NCBI RefSeq assembly: GCF_003202235.1
Contig: NZ_MASU01000022.1
Location: 1-64,000 of the forward strand
Length of the DNA stretch: 64,000 nt
Direction of reading: 5' to 3'
From: Prauserella flavalba
Lineage (GTDB): Bacteria; Actinomycetota; Actinomycetes; Mycobacteriales; Pseudonocardiaceae
Shown here: positions 52,479-60,796 of the stretch, piece after piece
Layout: every line of letters starts with the position of its first letter
Numbering within the stretch: position 1 is the first letter of the stretch
Notes under the pieces: model-generated
What the model was told of the DNA's origin: nothing
Database searches by the model: none
Seen by the model: only the letters and a program-made list of their open reading frames with translations
Program-made: the position numbers and the translations under genes

Positions 52479-52816
52479 CTGAGCTCCTTGCCGAGGCGCT
52501 CGATGGTGGCCTGCTGGTCGGCCTCGACGGCGTCGTAGTTGGCGCTCGTCTGCCGTGCGGCGTCACCCATCTGCTGCCACTGCCCGCCGAGCCTGCTCAG
52601 CCGCTCCTGCAGTCCCCGCATGCGGTTGGCGTAGGCACCGGCGAACCCGGCCTCCGAACCCATCGCGGAGAAGCCGGCCCCCGCCAGCTCGACGTGCGGT
52701 GCGAGATGTGAGTCGCTCGCGCCGCGAAGGTCGTCGCCCGTGGGGTCGATGGCCCGCGCGTAGTCGGCGTACGCCCCCTCGTCGACCCAGAAACCCCGGT
52801 GTGGTGTCCCGTCCAC
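52475..52816 (-). CDS. WXG100/ESX-like small helical protein
   Basis: A 113-residue protein. Its second half (MRGLQERLSRLGGQWQQMGD, TSANYDAVEADQQATIERLG) looks like a helical hairpin with W-x-x-M in place of WXG. GAGGAGGGGAC precedes the GTG at 52816, so the 20 residues upstream in the frame are excluded. Coupling to the NlpC/P60 gene supports an effector-chaperone or substrate-partner role. Confidence 0.75.
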   Translation of the reverse strand: MDGTPHRGFWVDEGAYADYARAIDPTGDDLRGASDSHLAPHVELAGAGFSAMGSEAGFAGAYANRMRGLQERLSRLGGQWQQMGDAARQTSANYDAVEADQQATIERLGKELR

Positions 52817-52923
52817 GTCCCCTCCTCGTACCCGGGAGTGCGACGCCGGTGGCACGCGAACGGTTCCCGCGGGCACTCCGGGCTCAGCCTAGAACACCCT
52901 CCGTGCACGAGAAGGGGAAACGA

Positions 52924-53742
52924 TTAACTCTGGGCGTTCGAGATCAGCTTGTCGAGCCACTGCTGGTCGGTGAAGTCGACGATCTTGCCGTTGTGGGTGA
53001 CCGTCGGGGTGCCGAAGCCGCGGTTGCCGTTGCCGAAGTCCTGGTGCAGCGAGGAGTCGTTGCTGATGCGCTGCATCTCGGCGGTGAGCTGCTTGTCGAA
53101 CTTCCCGCTGTTGACGCCCTGGGCGAACGCGGGGTCGGTGATGCCGAGGTCGCGGCCGAGCTCGATCAGCTGCTCCTTGCTGTAACCGCGCTTGCCCTCC
53201 TCGGGCTGGTTGGCGTAGAGGCTGTCGTGGAACGCGGTGAACTTGCCCGCGTCGGCGGCGAGCAGTGAGGCGTTGGCGGCGTCGAGCGAGTAGCCCGGCG
53301 GGTCCGAGGCCTCCACGAGCATGGGCACCATGTGCGTGCGCAGCTGGAGCTGGCCCTGAGCCACCTTCTGCTCGATCTCCTGGCCGTAGGCCTCCTGGAA
53401 CTGACGGCACACCGGGCACAGGAAGTCGGCGTAGACGTCGATCGTCACGGGGGCGTCCGGGTTGCCCGTCACGACCACGAGGCCCTCGCGCCGCTCCGGG
53501 TACTGCGAGTTCGCGGACTGCGCGGTGGGGATCTTCTGGCCCTCGGTGGCGTTCTGCGAGGCGTTGGTCCAGATGAGACCGCCGATGACCACGGCGGCCA
53601 CCACGACGATCGCGCCGACGATGATGCCGACGCGCTTCGGGTCGGTGCTCTTCCTGGCCTTCGCCACCGCCTGCTTACCGGCCGACTGCTGCTGTTGCTG
53701 CTGTTGCCGGCGCTTGCGCGCGGTCCGCTCCGCTCCGCCCAC
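52924..53742 (-). CDS. Membrane-anchored DsbA-like thioredoxin-fold protein
   Basis: A 272-residue protein. A basic, Gln-rich cytoplasmic tail is followed by one transmembrane helix (about 38-58) and an extracytoplasmic DsbA domain with the redox motif CPVC (C109, C112). NRGFGTPTVTHNGK carries the cis-proline loop. It probably oxidises or isomerises disulfides in secreted proteins. A monocistronic unit is likely; it is divergent from hrpB. Confidence 0.9.
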   Translation of the reverse strand: MGGAERTARKRRQQQQQQQSAGKQAVAKARKSTDPKRVGIIVGAIVVVAAVVIGGLIWTNASQNATEGQKIPTAQSANSQYPERREGLVVVTGNPDAPVTIDVYADFLCPVCRQFQEAYGQEIEQKVAQGQLQLRTHMVPMLVEASDPPGYSLDAANASLLAADAGKFTAFHDSLYANQPEEGKRGYSKEQLIELGRDLGITDPAFAQGVNSGKFDKQLTAEMQRISNDSSLHQDFGNGNRGFGTPTVTHNGKIVDFTDQQWLDKLISNAQS

Positions 53743-53813
53743 TGGGGTCCTTCCTCGTGCTCTTCAGGACCTAGGCTAGTGACCGCGTCTGAGAAAGCTG
53801 TGAGGAGGCAGGC

Positions 53814-56252
53814 TTGCCGGTCGCGAGGCTCGTCACAGCAGAGCTGCCGGCCTTACCGGTGCGCGAGGTGCTCGGCGACCTGGACGCCGCGCTGGCCCGG
53901 CACGGCAGCGCGGTGCTCGTCGCACCACCGGGTACCGGCAAGACCACGCTCGTGCCCCTTGCGCTCGCGGACGCCGCCGAGGGCCGGGTGGTGGTCGCCG
54001 AGCCGCGGCGGCTGGCCGCCCGCGCCGCCGCGAACCGGATGGCCGCCCTGCTCGGCGAGCGGGTCGGCGAGACCGTGGGCTACGCGGTGCGCGGCGACCG
54101 GCGCACGTCGAGCCGCACGCGCATCGAGGTGGTCACCACGGGGCTGCTGGTCCGCAGGCTCCAGCACGATCCCGAGCTGCCGGGCGTCTCGACGGTGCTG
54201 CTCGACGAGTGCCATGAACGACACCTCGACGCCGACCTGCTGCTGGCCCTGTTGCTGGACGTGCGCGAGGGACTGCGGGAGGACCTGCGGCTGCTCGCGA
54301 CGTCGGCGACCGTGGCCGCCGACCGGCTCGCCGCGCTGCTCGGGGACGCCCCGGTGATCACGGCCCACACCACGAGCCACCCCGTCGAGGTCGTCCACCG
54401 CCCGCCGTCTCGGGGGGAGCGCATCGAGGCGTGCTTCGCGCGAGCCGTCCACACCGCACTGTCCGAAACGGAGGGTGACGTGCTCGGGTTCCTGCCGGGT
54501 GCGAAGGAGATCGCCAGGGTGACGGCCCTGCTCGACGTGCCAGGGGTGGACGTGCTCCCCCTGCACGGCAGGCTGCCGGCCGCCCGCCAGGACGCGGCGC
54601 TCACCGAGGGGTCACGCAGACGGGTGGTACTGGCGACGGCGGTGGCCGAGTCGAGCCTGACCGTGCCCGGGGTGCGGGCCGTGGTCGACTCCGGACTGGC
54701 GCGCGTGCCGAGGGTCGACCACCGGCGCGGGCTGCCCGGCCTGGCGACGGTCCGCGTGTCGGCGGCGGTGGCCGACCAGCGAGCGGGCCGGGCGGGGCGC
54801 CTCGGCCCCGGGACCGTCTACCGGTGCTGGCCCGCCCACGAGCACGCGAGCCTGCCCGCGTACCCCGAGCCCGAGATCCGCACGGCCGAGCTGTCCCGGC
54901 TTGCGCTGGAGCTGGCGTGCTGGTCGACGCCGGACGGCGGCGGGCTCGGCTGGTGGGACCCGCCGCCGGAGGGCGCGCTGACGGCGGGGCGCAGGCTGCT
55001 GCGCACACTCGGGGCCGTGGCGGAGGACGGGACGGTCACCGAGCGCGGCACGCGCATGGCCGCGCTCGGCCTGCACCCTCGGCTCGCCCGCGCGCTGCTC
55101 GACGGCGCGGCGGAGGTCGGCGCCCGTTCGGCGGCGGAGGTCGTCGCGCTGCTGGACGAGGGCGCTCAGCTCACCGATGTGGAGGCCGAGCTGCGCAGGC
55201 GGGAGAAGGAACCGGACGGACGGCTGCGCAAGGAGGTCCGCAGGCTCGCCGCGCTGGTCGAGGGCGGGCCGGAGGCGCCGGACCCGGCCGCCGTCGTGGC
55301 GCTGGCCCACCCTGAGCGGCTCGCGCGCCGCCGCGGTGGGGGCTCGAACGTGTACCTGATGGCCGGAGGGACGGCTGCCGAGCTGCCGCCCGGCAGCGGG
55401 CTCGGCGAGTCCGAATGGCTCGCGGTGGCCGAGGCGACCCGCGAGCCGGGCCGCGCACACGGGGTGATCCGCCTGGCCGCGAGAGCCGACGAGGCACTGG
55501 CCACGCGGGTCGCGGCGAACCTGGTGACCGAGTCGGAGGAGATCACGTTCTCCGGCGGCGAGCTCGTGGCCAGGTCCGTGCGCAGGCTCGGCGCGATCAC
55601 GCTCGCCGAGCGGCCGCTGGCCGAACCGGACCCGCCGCTGGTCCGGGCCGCCGTGCGCGAGGGCCTTCGCAGGGAGGGTCTGGGGCTGCTGTCGTGGCCC
55701 GCCGAGGCCGTGCGCCTGCGGCAGCGGCTGGCGTTCCTCAACGAGCACGTCGGCGCGCCGTGGCCGGACACCGGCGACGAGGCGCTGCTGTCCAGGGTGG
55801 ACGACTGGCTGGAGCCGGAGCTTTCCGGTGTGCGAAGGGGCGCTGACCTCGCCCGCATCGAGACGGCGTCCGCGCTGCGCAGGCTCCTGCCGTGGCCGGA
55901 GGCGAGCCGCTTCGACGAGCTGGCACCCGACCGCATCGAGGTCCCGACGGGCTCGCGGATCCGCGTGGACTACGCGAGTGGGGAGCCGGTGCTCTCCGTG
56001 AAGCTGCAGGAGACGTTCGGCTGGCTCGCCACCCCGCGCATCGCGGGCGGAACGGTGCCCGTGGTGCTGCACCTGCTCTCCCCCGCGGGCCGTCCCGCGG
56101 CGGTGACGGCCGACCTGGAGTCGTTCTGGCGCAACGGTTACCTGGGCGTGCGGGCGGAACTGCGCGGCCGGTACCCGAAGCACCCGTGGCCGGAGGACCC
56201 GCTGACGGCGGAACCCACTCGAGGAGCCAAGCGCCGCCCCCGTCCGCAGTGA
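53814..56252 (+). CDS. hrpB: ATP-dependent RNA helicase HrpB
   Basis: An 812-residue DEAH-box helicase. Motif I is APPGTGKTT (about 37-45), II is DECHERH (DExH form), III is LLATSAT, and VI is DQRAGRAGRLGPG. The HA2-like and HrpB C-terminal domains follow, the latter ending WRNGYLGVRAELRGRYPKHP. The TTG start at 53814 is supported by TGAGGAGG just upstream; there is no better ATG/GTG before the conserved region. The stop TGA (56250) lies inside a palindromic hairpin. Confidence 0.92.
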   Translation: MPVARLVTAELPALPVREVLGDLDAALARHGSAVLVAPPGTGKTTLVPLALADAAEGRVVVAEPRRLAARAAANRMAALLGERVGETVGYAVRGDRRTSSRTRIEVVTTGLLVRRLQHDPELPGVSTVLLDECHERHLDADLLLALLLDVREGLREDLRLLATSATVAADRLAALLGDAPVITAHTTSHPVEVVHRPPSRGERIEACFARAVHTALSETEGDVLGFLPGAKEIARVTALLDVPGVDVLPLHGRLPAARQDAALTEGSRRRVVLATAVAESSLTVPGVRAVVDSGLARVPRVDHRRGLPGLATVRVSAAVADQRAGRAGRLGPGTVYRCWPAHEHASLPAYPEPEIRTAELSRLALELACWSTPDGGGLGWWDPPPEGALTAGRRLLRTLGAVAEDGTVTERGTRMAALGLHPRLARALLDGAAEVGARSAAEVVALLDEGAQLTDVEAELRRREKEPDGRLRKEVRRLAALVEGGPEAPDPAAVVALAHPERLARRRGGGSNVYLMAGGTAAELPPGSGLGESEWLAVAEATREPGRAHGVIRLAARADEALATRVAANLVTESEEITFSGGELVARSVRRLGAITLAERPLAEPDPPLVRAAVREGLRREGLGLLSWPAEAVRLRQRLAFLNEHVGAPWPDTGDEALLSRVDDWLEPELSGVRRGADLARIETASALRRLLPWPEASRFDELAPDRIEVPTGSRIRVDYASGEPVLSVKLQETFGWLATPRIAGGTVPVVLHLLSPAGRPAAVTADLESFWRNGYLGVRAELRGRYPKHPWPEDPLTAEPTRGAKRRPRPQ

Positions 56253-56298
56253 AGGCCACCTTCACTGCATTGAACGCAGTGAAGGTGGCCTTCACTGC
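56246..56298. terminator. Large nested hairpin between convergent genes
   Basis: Two 23-base arms (56246-56268 and 56276-56298), perfectly inverted, flank a 7-base loop ATTGAAC. Each arm is itself palindromic (AGTGAAGG-N3-CCTTCACT), so several stem configurations are possible. GCAGTGA at both outer ends encodes Gln-stop for hrpB (TGA 56250-56252) and for the ion channel gene (TGA 56294-56292). It is a probable bidirectional terminator. Confidence 0.75.
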
Positions 56299-57110
56299 AG
56301 TGGGGACTTGGTGTAGAGGGAGCGCTCCGGGCGGGTGGGGAGTCTCGCCGCCAGCTCCTCGTCGTCCTCCTCGTGGAGGCCGAGCTGCACCGCCTCGCGG
56401 ATCTGCTCGCGGTTCTCCCTGACCACCTCGGCGAAGAACCGGTCGATGCGCTCGTCGGTGAGCACGTCCAGGATCACGCGGATTGTCGTGTCCACAACGG
56501 ACTTGACGATCTCGTCGTGGAACGGCAGCCTCGAGAACCGCCCCGCCTGCGGGTCGTTCTTGAGCTTCTCGGTGACGATCTCCCGCAGCATCTCCTGATT
56601 GCTCGCCAGCGAGCGCGCGAGGTTCTCCGGGTAGTTGCCGGTCTCGAGCACCTTCACCACCTCGTCGAGCACCGCGACCGTGACGGGCTTCTTGATCGCC
56701 AGCACGATCGGCCGCGAGAAGCGCTCCACGAGCCGCTGGGTGAACTGCTCCCCGAACGCGCGGTCGGCGGTGCGCGCCAGCCGCACGATCACCACGACGA
56801 TCCGCAGCAGCCGGAAGCCACGCAGCGCGGGGTGGGCGATCGGGATCATGCCGAGCACCTCGTACCAGCGGCGCAGCGGGAACCACTTCTCCCAGCCCTC
56901 GGCCCGCCACCGCCACAGGAACTCGATCAGGAACACGCCGCAGATGGACGTGTCGACGATGAAGACGATGTGGGCGGTCCGCGCCGAGTGCTCGAAGAAC
57001 AGGATGTAGCAGAGCAGGACCACGGAGAAGATCGCGAGCGCGAGCATCACGAAGTCCACGATGGTCACGTCTCGCCCGCGCCGCCGGATACCGCTCGTCA
57101 TGCGCCGCAT
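56292..57110 (-). CDS. Voltage-gated-type ion transporter protein
   Basis: A 272-residue protein with an N-terminal membrane domain like the voltage-sensor part of ion channels: helices at about 18-38, 45-65 and 85-110, with the Arg-rich FRLLRIVVVIVRLARTADRA. No pore-loop selectivity sequence is evident. The C-terminal half (KKPVTVAVLDEVVKVLETGN to EELAARLPTRPERSL) is soluble and acidic-helical. The frame extends far upstream through the ABC gene; MRRMTSG at 57110 is the plausible start, with a weak ribosome site. Confidence 0.75.
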   Translation of the reverse strand: MRRMTSGIRRRGRDVTIVDFVMLALAIFSVVLLCYILFFEHSARTAHIVFIVDTSICGVFLIEFLWRWRAEGWEKWFPLRRWYEVLGMIPIAHPALRGFRLLRIVVVIVRLARTADRAFGEQFTQRLVERFSRPIVLAIKKPVTVAVLDEVVKVLETGNYPENLARSLASNQEMLREIVTEKLKNDPQAGRFSRLPFHDEIVKSVVDTTIRVILDVLTDERIDRFFAEVVRENREQIREAVQLGLHEEDDEELAARLPTRPERSLYTKSPLQ

Positions 57111-57212
57111 TGTGCCCGACGAAAGTCGACCCCTGCTTGTTGCGATCGGGCAGTGTGTCGGCCCTCCTCCCGCCCCTAGCTTCGTGACCTGCACGAGTCC
57201 ACGGAGGAGAAC

Positions 57213-58142
57213 ATGATCACGCTGCGTTCGCTCACGAAGCGCTACGGGGCCAGGACGGTGGTGGACGACCTGACGTTCGACGTCGAGCCGGGCAAGATCA
57301 CGGGCTTTCTCGGCCCGAACGGCGCCGGCAAGTCCACCACCATGCGCATGGTGCTGGGCCTTGACCAGCCGACGTCGGGGCAAGCGCTGGTCGGCGGACG
57401 TCGCTACGCCGAGCTGCGGCACCCGCTGCGGGAGGTCGGCGCGCTGCTGGACGCGAAGGCCCTGCACCCGGGCCGCACCGCGGAGAAGAACCTGCTGGCG
57501 ATGGCCCGCAGCAACGACATCCCGGACCGGCGGGTCGGGGAGCTGCTGGAGAAGGTCGGGCTCACCGAGGCCGCCCGCAAGCGCACGGGCGCGTTCTCGC
57601 TGGGCATGTCGCAGCGGCTGGGCATCGCGGGCGCGCTGCTGGGCGATCCGAAGGTGCTGATGTTCGACGAACCGGTGAACGGGCTCGACCCCGACGGCGT
57701 GCTGTGGGTGCGCGGTCTCCTGCGCTCGCTGGCCGCCGAGGGCAGGACCGTGCTCGTGTCGAGCCACCTGATGAGCGAGATGCAGCTGACCGCCGACCGG
57801 CTCGTGGTGATCGGCAAGGGCAGGCTGCTCGCCGACGCCCCGATCGAGGAGTTCATCGCCAGCAACAGCGTGTCCGCCGTGCACGTCCGGTTACCGGACG
57901 CCGGGGACCGGAGGGCGCTGGCCGAACGGCTGCGCCGCGACGGCGCCGAGGTGGACCTGCCCTCGGACGGCGAGCTGGTGGTCAGGGACATTCCGGTGGA
58001 GCGGGTCGGCGACGCGGCGCACGCGCTGGGCGTGCGGCTGCACGGGTTGTCGCCGCGCACGGCGTCGCTGGAGCAGGCGTATCTGGAGTTGACGGCGAGC
58101 GCCGTGGAGTACGGCGTCTCCGAGCGGACGGTGGGGGTCTGA
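57213..58142 (+). CDS. ABC transporter ATP-binding protein (BcrA/drug-exporter type)
   Basis: A 309-residue ATPase. Walker A is GPNGAGKST (about 34-42), the signature is FSLGMSQRLGIAGALLG, Walker B is VLMFDEPVNGLDPDG, and the switch His is in VSSHLMSEM. The C-terminal 90 residues form the extension typical of DrrA/BcrA-like exporters. GGAGGAG is upstream. It is followed 2 bases later by the permease gene. Confidence 0.93.
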   Translation: MITLRSLTKRYGARTVVDDLTFDVEPGKITGFLGPNGAGKSTTMRMVLGLDQPTSGQALVGGRRYAELRHPLREVGALLDAKALHPGRTAEKNLLAMARSNDIPDRRVGELLEKVGLTEAARKRTGAFSLGMSQRLGIAGALLGDPKVLMFDEPVNGLDPDGVLWVRGLLRSLAAEGRTVLVSSHLMSEMQLTADRLVVIGKGRLLADAPIEEFIASNSVSAVHVRLPDAGDRRALAERLRRDGAEVDLPSDGELVVRDIPVERVGDAAHALGVRLHGLSPRTASLEQAYLELTASAVEYGVSERTVGV

Positions 58143-58144
58143 CG

Positions 58145-58885
58145 ATGGCGGCGACACACGCGGAGTGGACGAAACTGTGGTCGGTGCGCTCGACGTGGTG
58201 GTGTCTCGGCAGCGCGGCGGTGCTAATGGTCGGCCAGGCCGTGGCCACGGCGTTCTCGGAGTCGACGGAGATCCCGGCGAGCCGGATCGCGGTGGACGGC
58301 GTGTTCTACCTGGTGCAGTTCGTGGTGCTGGCGCTCGCGGCGCTCTTCGTGGCGGGTGAGTACGGGACGGGCGGCATCCGCTCGACGCTGCAGTGGGTTC
58401 CGGTGCGCAGGCGGGTGCTGGCGGCGAAGTGCGCGGTGCTCGCGCCGACGTTGTTCGTAGTCGGGGTGGTGCTGGCGGCGCTCGCGATCGCGGTGAGCGT
58501 GCCGCTGCTGAACGAGCGGGTGCCGGGCACGCCGGTCGGCGAGGCCGTGCGGACGGCGCTGGCCGCGGGCGCCTACTGTGCGCTGCTGGGAGTGTTGACG
58601 GTGGGCGTGTCGGTGGCGCTGCGCAGCGTCGCGGGCGCGCTGACGGTGACCTTCCTGCTCCTGCTCGTGGCGCCGCTGCTGCTCGGCGGCATGGGGCTGG
58701 TCGCGGTGCTGGACTATCTGCCGGGCATCGCCGGGGTCAACGTCATGATCGGCGAGGGCGAACTGAGCCCGCTGTCGGGGAATCCGGTGCCGTACAACGA
58801 GTTCGCCGGACTCGGGGTGCTGGCCGCCTGGGTGGCGGCCGCGCTCGTGGCGGGTGACGCGGTGCTGCGCCGGCGCGACGCCTAG
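58145..58885 (+). CDS. ABC transporter permease (ABC-2 type)
   Basis: A 246-residue membrane protein with six hydrophobic segments and the N-terminal EWTKLWSVRSTWW typical of ABC-2 permeases that pair with BcrA-type ATPases. The frame is open further upstream inside the ATPase gene; MAATHAEW at 58145 follows the ATPase stop. Its TAG stop is the left CCTAGG end of a 170-bp palindromic repeat. Confidence 0.9.
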   Translation: MAATHAEWTKLWSVRSTWWCLGSAAVLMVGQAVATAFSESTEIPASRIAVDGVFYLVQFVVLALAALFVAGEYGTGGIRSTLQWVPVRRRVLAAKCAVLAPTLFVVGVVLAALAIAVSVPLLNERVPGTPVGEAVRTALAAGAYCALLGVLTVGVSVALRSVAGALTVTFLLLLVAPLLLGGMGLVAVLDYLPGIAGVNVMIGEGELSPLSGNPVPYNEFAGLGVLAAWVAAALVAGDAVLRRRDA

Positions 58886-59050
58886 GAGCGCGCTGAACAA
58901 CCGCTGCCCTACTGCGCGACGCCCAGACGGCGCCTCGCTGCGTTGTCGGAAGGCCCGAGTACGACCCGGTACGAGGGCTTCCCTCCGCCTTGGAGGCCGC
59001 CGCCTGGACCGCCGCTCGCTACGGGCGGGGTCGTTCAGCACGCTCCTAGG
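58881..59050. repeat. 170-bp palindromic (MITE-like) repeat between convergent genes
   Basis: The ends are inverted: CCTAGGAGCGCGCTGAAC (58881-58898) and, reverse complemented, CCTAGGAGCGTGCTGAAC (59033-59050), 17 of 18 identical. A second inverted repeat, GGAAGGCCC to GGGCTTCC (58948-58982), is centred within one base of the element's midpoint. There is no coding capacity. The TAG stops of the permease (58883-58885) and of the TetR gene (59048-59046) are both formed by the CCTAGG tips. Confidence 0.7.
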
Positions 59051-59612
59051 GTTCCCTCAGCACCGTCCACAGCAGACTCCGCGCACCGGCGGCGAGCTCC
59101 TGCATCGAGGGCTCGCCGCCCGCGCCGGCGAGCGCGTCGAAGACGATCCCCTCACACCAGCCGACGAGCGTGCGCACGTGTGCGTCCGGCTCCGCGACGC
59201 CGAGCTTCGTGAGCACCGCGGCCGCGTGTTCGCGCAGCCGCCGCCCGCCCCGGTCGTAGGCCGCGCGCAGTTCGGGCCGCCGGGTGGCCTCCAGCGCCAG
59301 CTCGTACCGGGCGAGCGTGCGCGTGCGGCCGTCGGTGACGGCGTGGTGCAGGAACGCCGCGATCGCCTCGGCAGCCTCGTGTGGCCCCTCGACCGGGCGC
59401 GCGAGGTAGCCGTCGTCCAGCTCGACCATCCGCTCGATCGTCAGCTCCAGCAGCGCGAGGCGGGTGCGCGCGTAGTACGACGTCGAGCCCGAGGGCAGCC
59501 CGGCCTCCCGGTCCACCCCCCGGTGAGTGAGCCCGCGCAGCCCCTCGCGCGCGATCAGCTCGATCGCGGCGTCGCCGATGCGCGCGAGCCTCGGTGTGTC
59601 CACGACGCCCAC
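59046..59612 (-). CDS. TetR-family regulator
   Basis: A 188-residue regulator. The N-terminal helix-turn-helix is AAIELIAREGLRGLTHRGVD, GLPSGSTSYYARTRLALLEL. The C-terminal domain is of the TetR_C type. The GTG start (M-G-V-V-D) lies 14 bases from the divergent monooxygenase start, inside a 40-bp palindrome. It very probably represses itself and the monooxygenase. Confidence 0.88.
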   Translation of the reverse strand: MGVVDTPRLARIGDAAIELIAREGLRGLTHRGVDREAGLPSGSTSYYARTRLALLELTIERMVELDDGYLARPVEGPHEAAEAIAAFLHHAVTDGRTRTLARYELALEATRRPELRAAYDRGGRRLREHAAAVLTKLGVAEPDAHVRTLVGWCEGIVFDALAGAGGEPSMQELAAGARSLLWTVLREP

Positions 59613-59639
59613 TCTACAGGCGTAGAGTGGGCGTCGTGG
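59600..59639. promoter_or_regulatory. 40-bp perfect palindrome containing both divergent start codons
   Basis: CCACGACGCCCACTCTAC (59600-59617) and GTAGAGTGGGCGTCGTGG (59622-59639) are perfect 18-bp inverted arms around AGGC. Both flanking genes begin with the same codons read outward from the palindrome (GTG GGC GTC GTG GAC). Starts at 59612 and 59627 leave 14 bases between them, so there is no room for a ribosome site. It is probably the TetR operator, with leaderless transcripts. Confidence 0.8.
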
Positions 59640-60796
59640 ACAACGCGATCGTCATCGGCGGCGGCATCGGCGGGCTCAGCGCGGCAATCGGCCTGCGCCT
59701 GGCAGGACTGCGGGTCGCCGTCGTCGAGCGCGCGCCCGAGTTCACCGCCATCGGCGCGGGGATCACGCTGTGGCCCAACGCCGTGCACGCGCTGGGCGCG
59801 CTCGGCCTCGGCGACCGCCTCGCACCCCTGCTCGCGCCGCAGCAGTCCGGCGGCGTGCACGACGCGAAGGGCAGGCCGATCATCCGGTTCGACGGCGCCG
59901 CGTTCGAGCGCCGGTTCGGCTCGCCGCTCGTGGGCATCCGCCGGGCGGACCTGATCGCGCTCCTGTGCGACGCGCTGCCGCCCGGCGCCCTTCGCCCCGG
60001 CACCGAGGTCGAGACGGTGAGCAGCGACGGCACGGTGACCTTTCGCGACGGCCGCAGCGAGCACGCGGACGTCGTCGTCGGGGCCGACGGCATCAACAGC
60101 CGCGTGCGCGCCACGCTGTGGCCGTCCTGCTCCGGGACCGTTCACGGCGGGTTCACGGCCTTCCGCGCGCTCACCCATGACCGCCCCGACGTGGGCCTCG
60201 GCATCTGCTGGGGACCGGGCACCGAGTTCGGCACGATCCCGCTCGCGGGCGGCGCCCGGTACTGGTTCGCGTCGTTCGTCGCCGAGGAGGGCACCCACCA
60301 CGCCGACCCGAAGGGCCACGTCCTGCGACGGCTCGCCGGGTGGCCGGACGTGGTGCGCTCGCTGGTCGCCGACACCGACCCCGGCGCCGTCCTGCACCAC
60401 GACCTGCGGGTGCACCGGCGTCAACTGCCCACGTACGTCGCCGGGCGCGTCGCGCTGCTCGGCGACGCCGCACACGCCATGAAACCGTTCCTCGGCCAGG
60501 GCGGCTGCCAGGCGATCGAGGACGCCGTCGTACTCGCGGCGTGTGTCGCCGGGCACGCCGACACCGGCCCCGCGCTCGCCGCCTACGACGCCGCCCGCAG
60601 GCCCCGCACCCAGGCACTCGTGCGGGCCTCCGCGGCGGCGGGACGCTTCGGCAACGGCGTGCGCAACCCGCTGCTCGCCGCGCTGCGCAACGGCTTACTG
60701 CGGTGGCTCCCCGCGCCGGTTGCGCTGCGGCAGAACGCGTTCGCCGCGGGCTGGCGGCCGCCCGCGATCACACCAGGCCGGCCTCGTACGCCGTGA
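59627..60796 (+). CDS. FAD-dependent monooxygenase (salicylate hydroxylase-like)
   Basis: A 389-residue class A flavoprotein monooxygenase. The FAD motif is VIGGGIGGLSAAIGLRLAG, the middle motif is VVVGADGINSRVR (DG fingerprint), and GDAAHAMKPFLGQGG is the second FAD/NADPH motif. It probably hydroxylates an aromatic compound or oxidises a drug-like substrate using NAD(P)H. Start by GTG at 59627, mirroring the TetR start; 59636 is an alternative GTG in the same frame. The control by TetR suggests a substrate-induced detoxification pair. Confidence 0.9.
   Translation: MGVVDNAIVIGGGIGGLSAAIGLRLAGLRVAVVERAPEFTAIGAGITLWPNAVHALGALGLGDRLAPLLAPQQSGGVHDAKGRPIIRFDGAAFERRFGSPLVGIRRADLIALLCDALPPGALRPGTEVETVSSDGTVTFRDGRSEHADVVVGADGINSRVRATLWPSCSGTVHGGFTAFRALTHDRPDVGLGICWGPGTEFGTIPLAGGARYWFASFVAEEGTHHADPKGHVLRRLAGWPDVVRSLVADTDPGAVLHHDLRVHRRQLPTYVAGRVALLGDAAHAMKPFLGQGGCQAIEDAVVLAACVAGHADTGPALAAYDAARRPRTQALVRASAAAGRFGNGVRNPLLAALRNGLLRWLPAPVALRQNAFAAGWRPPAITPGRPRTP

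Noticed and set aside
53690-53725. CTG/TTG triplet run that looks like a microsatellite
   Set aside because: It is the coding sequence for the poly-glutamine stretch in the cytoplasmic tail of the DsbA-like protein. It is short and uses mixed CAG/CAA codons.
54612-56183. Minus-strand open frame of 523 codons opposite hrpB
   Set aside because: Antisense of HrpB with no motif; the sense frame carries all helicase motifs.
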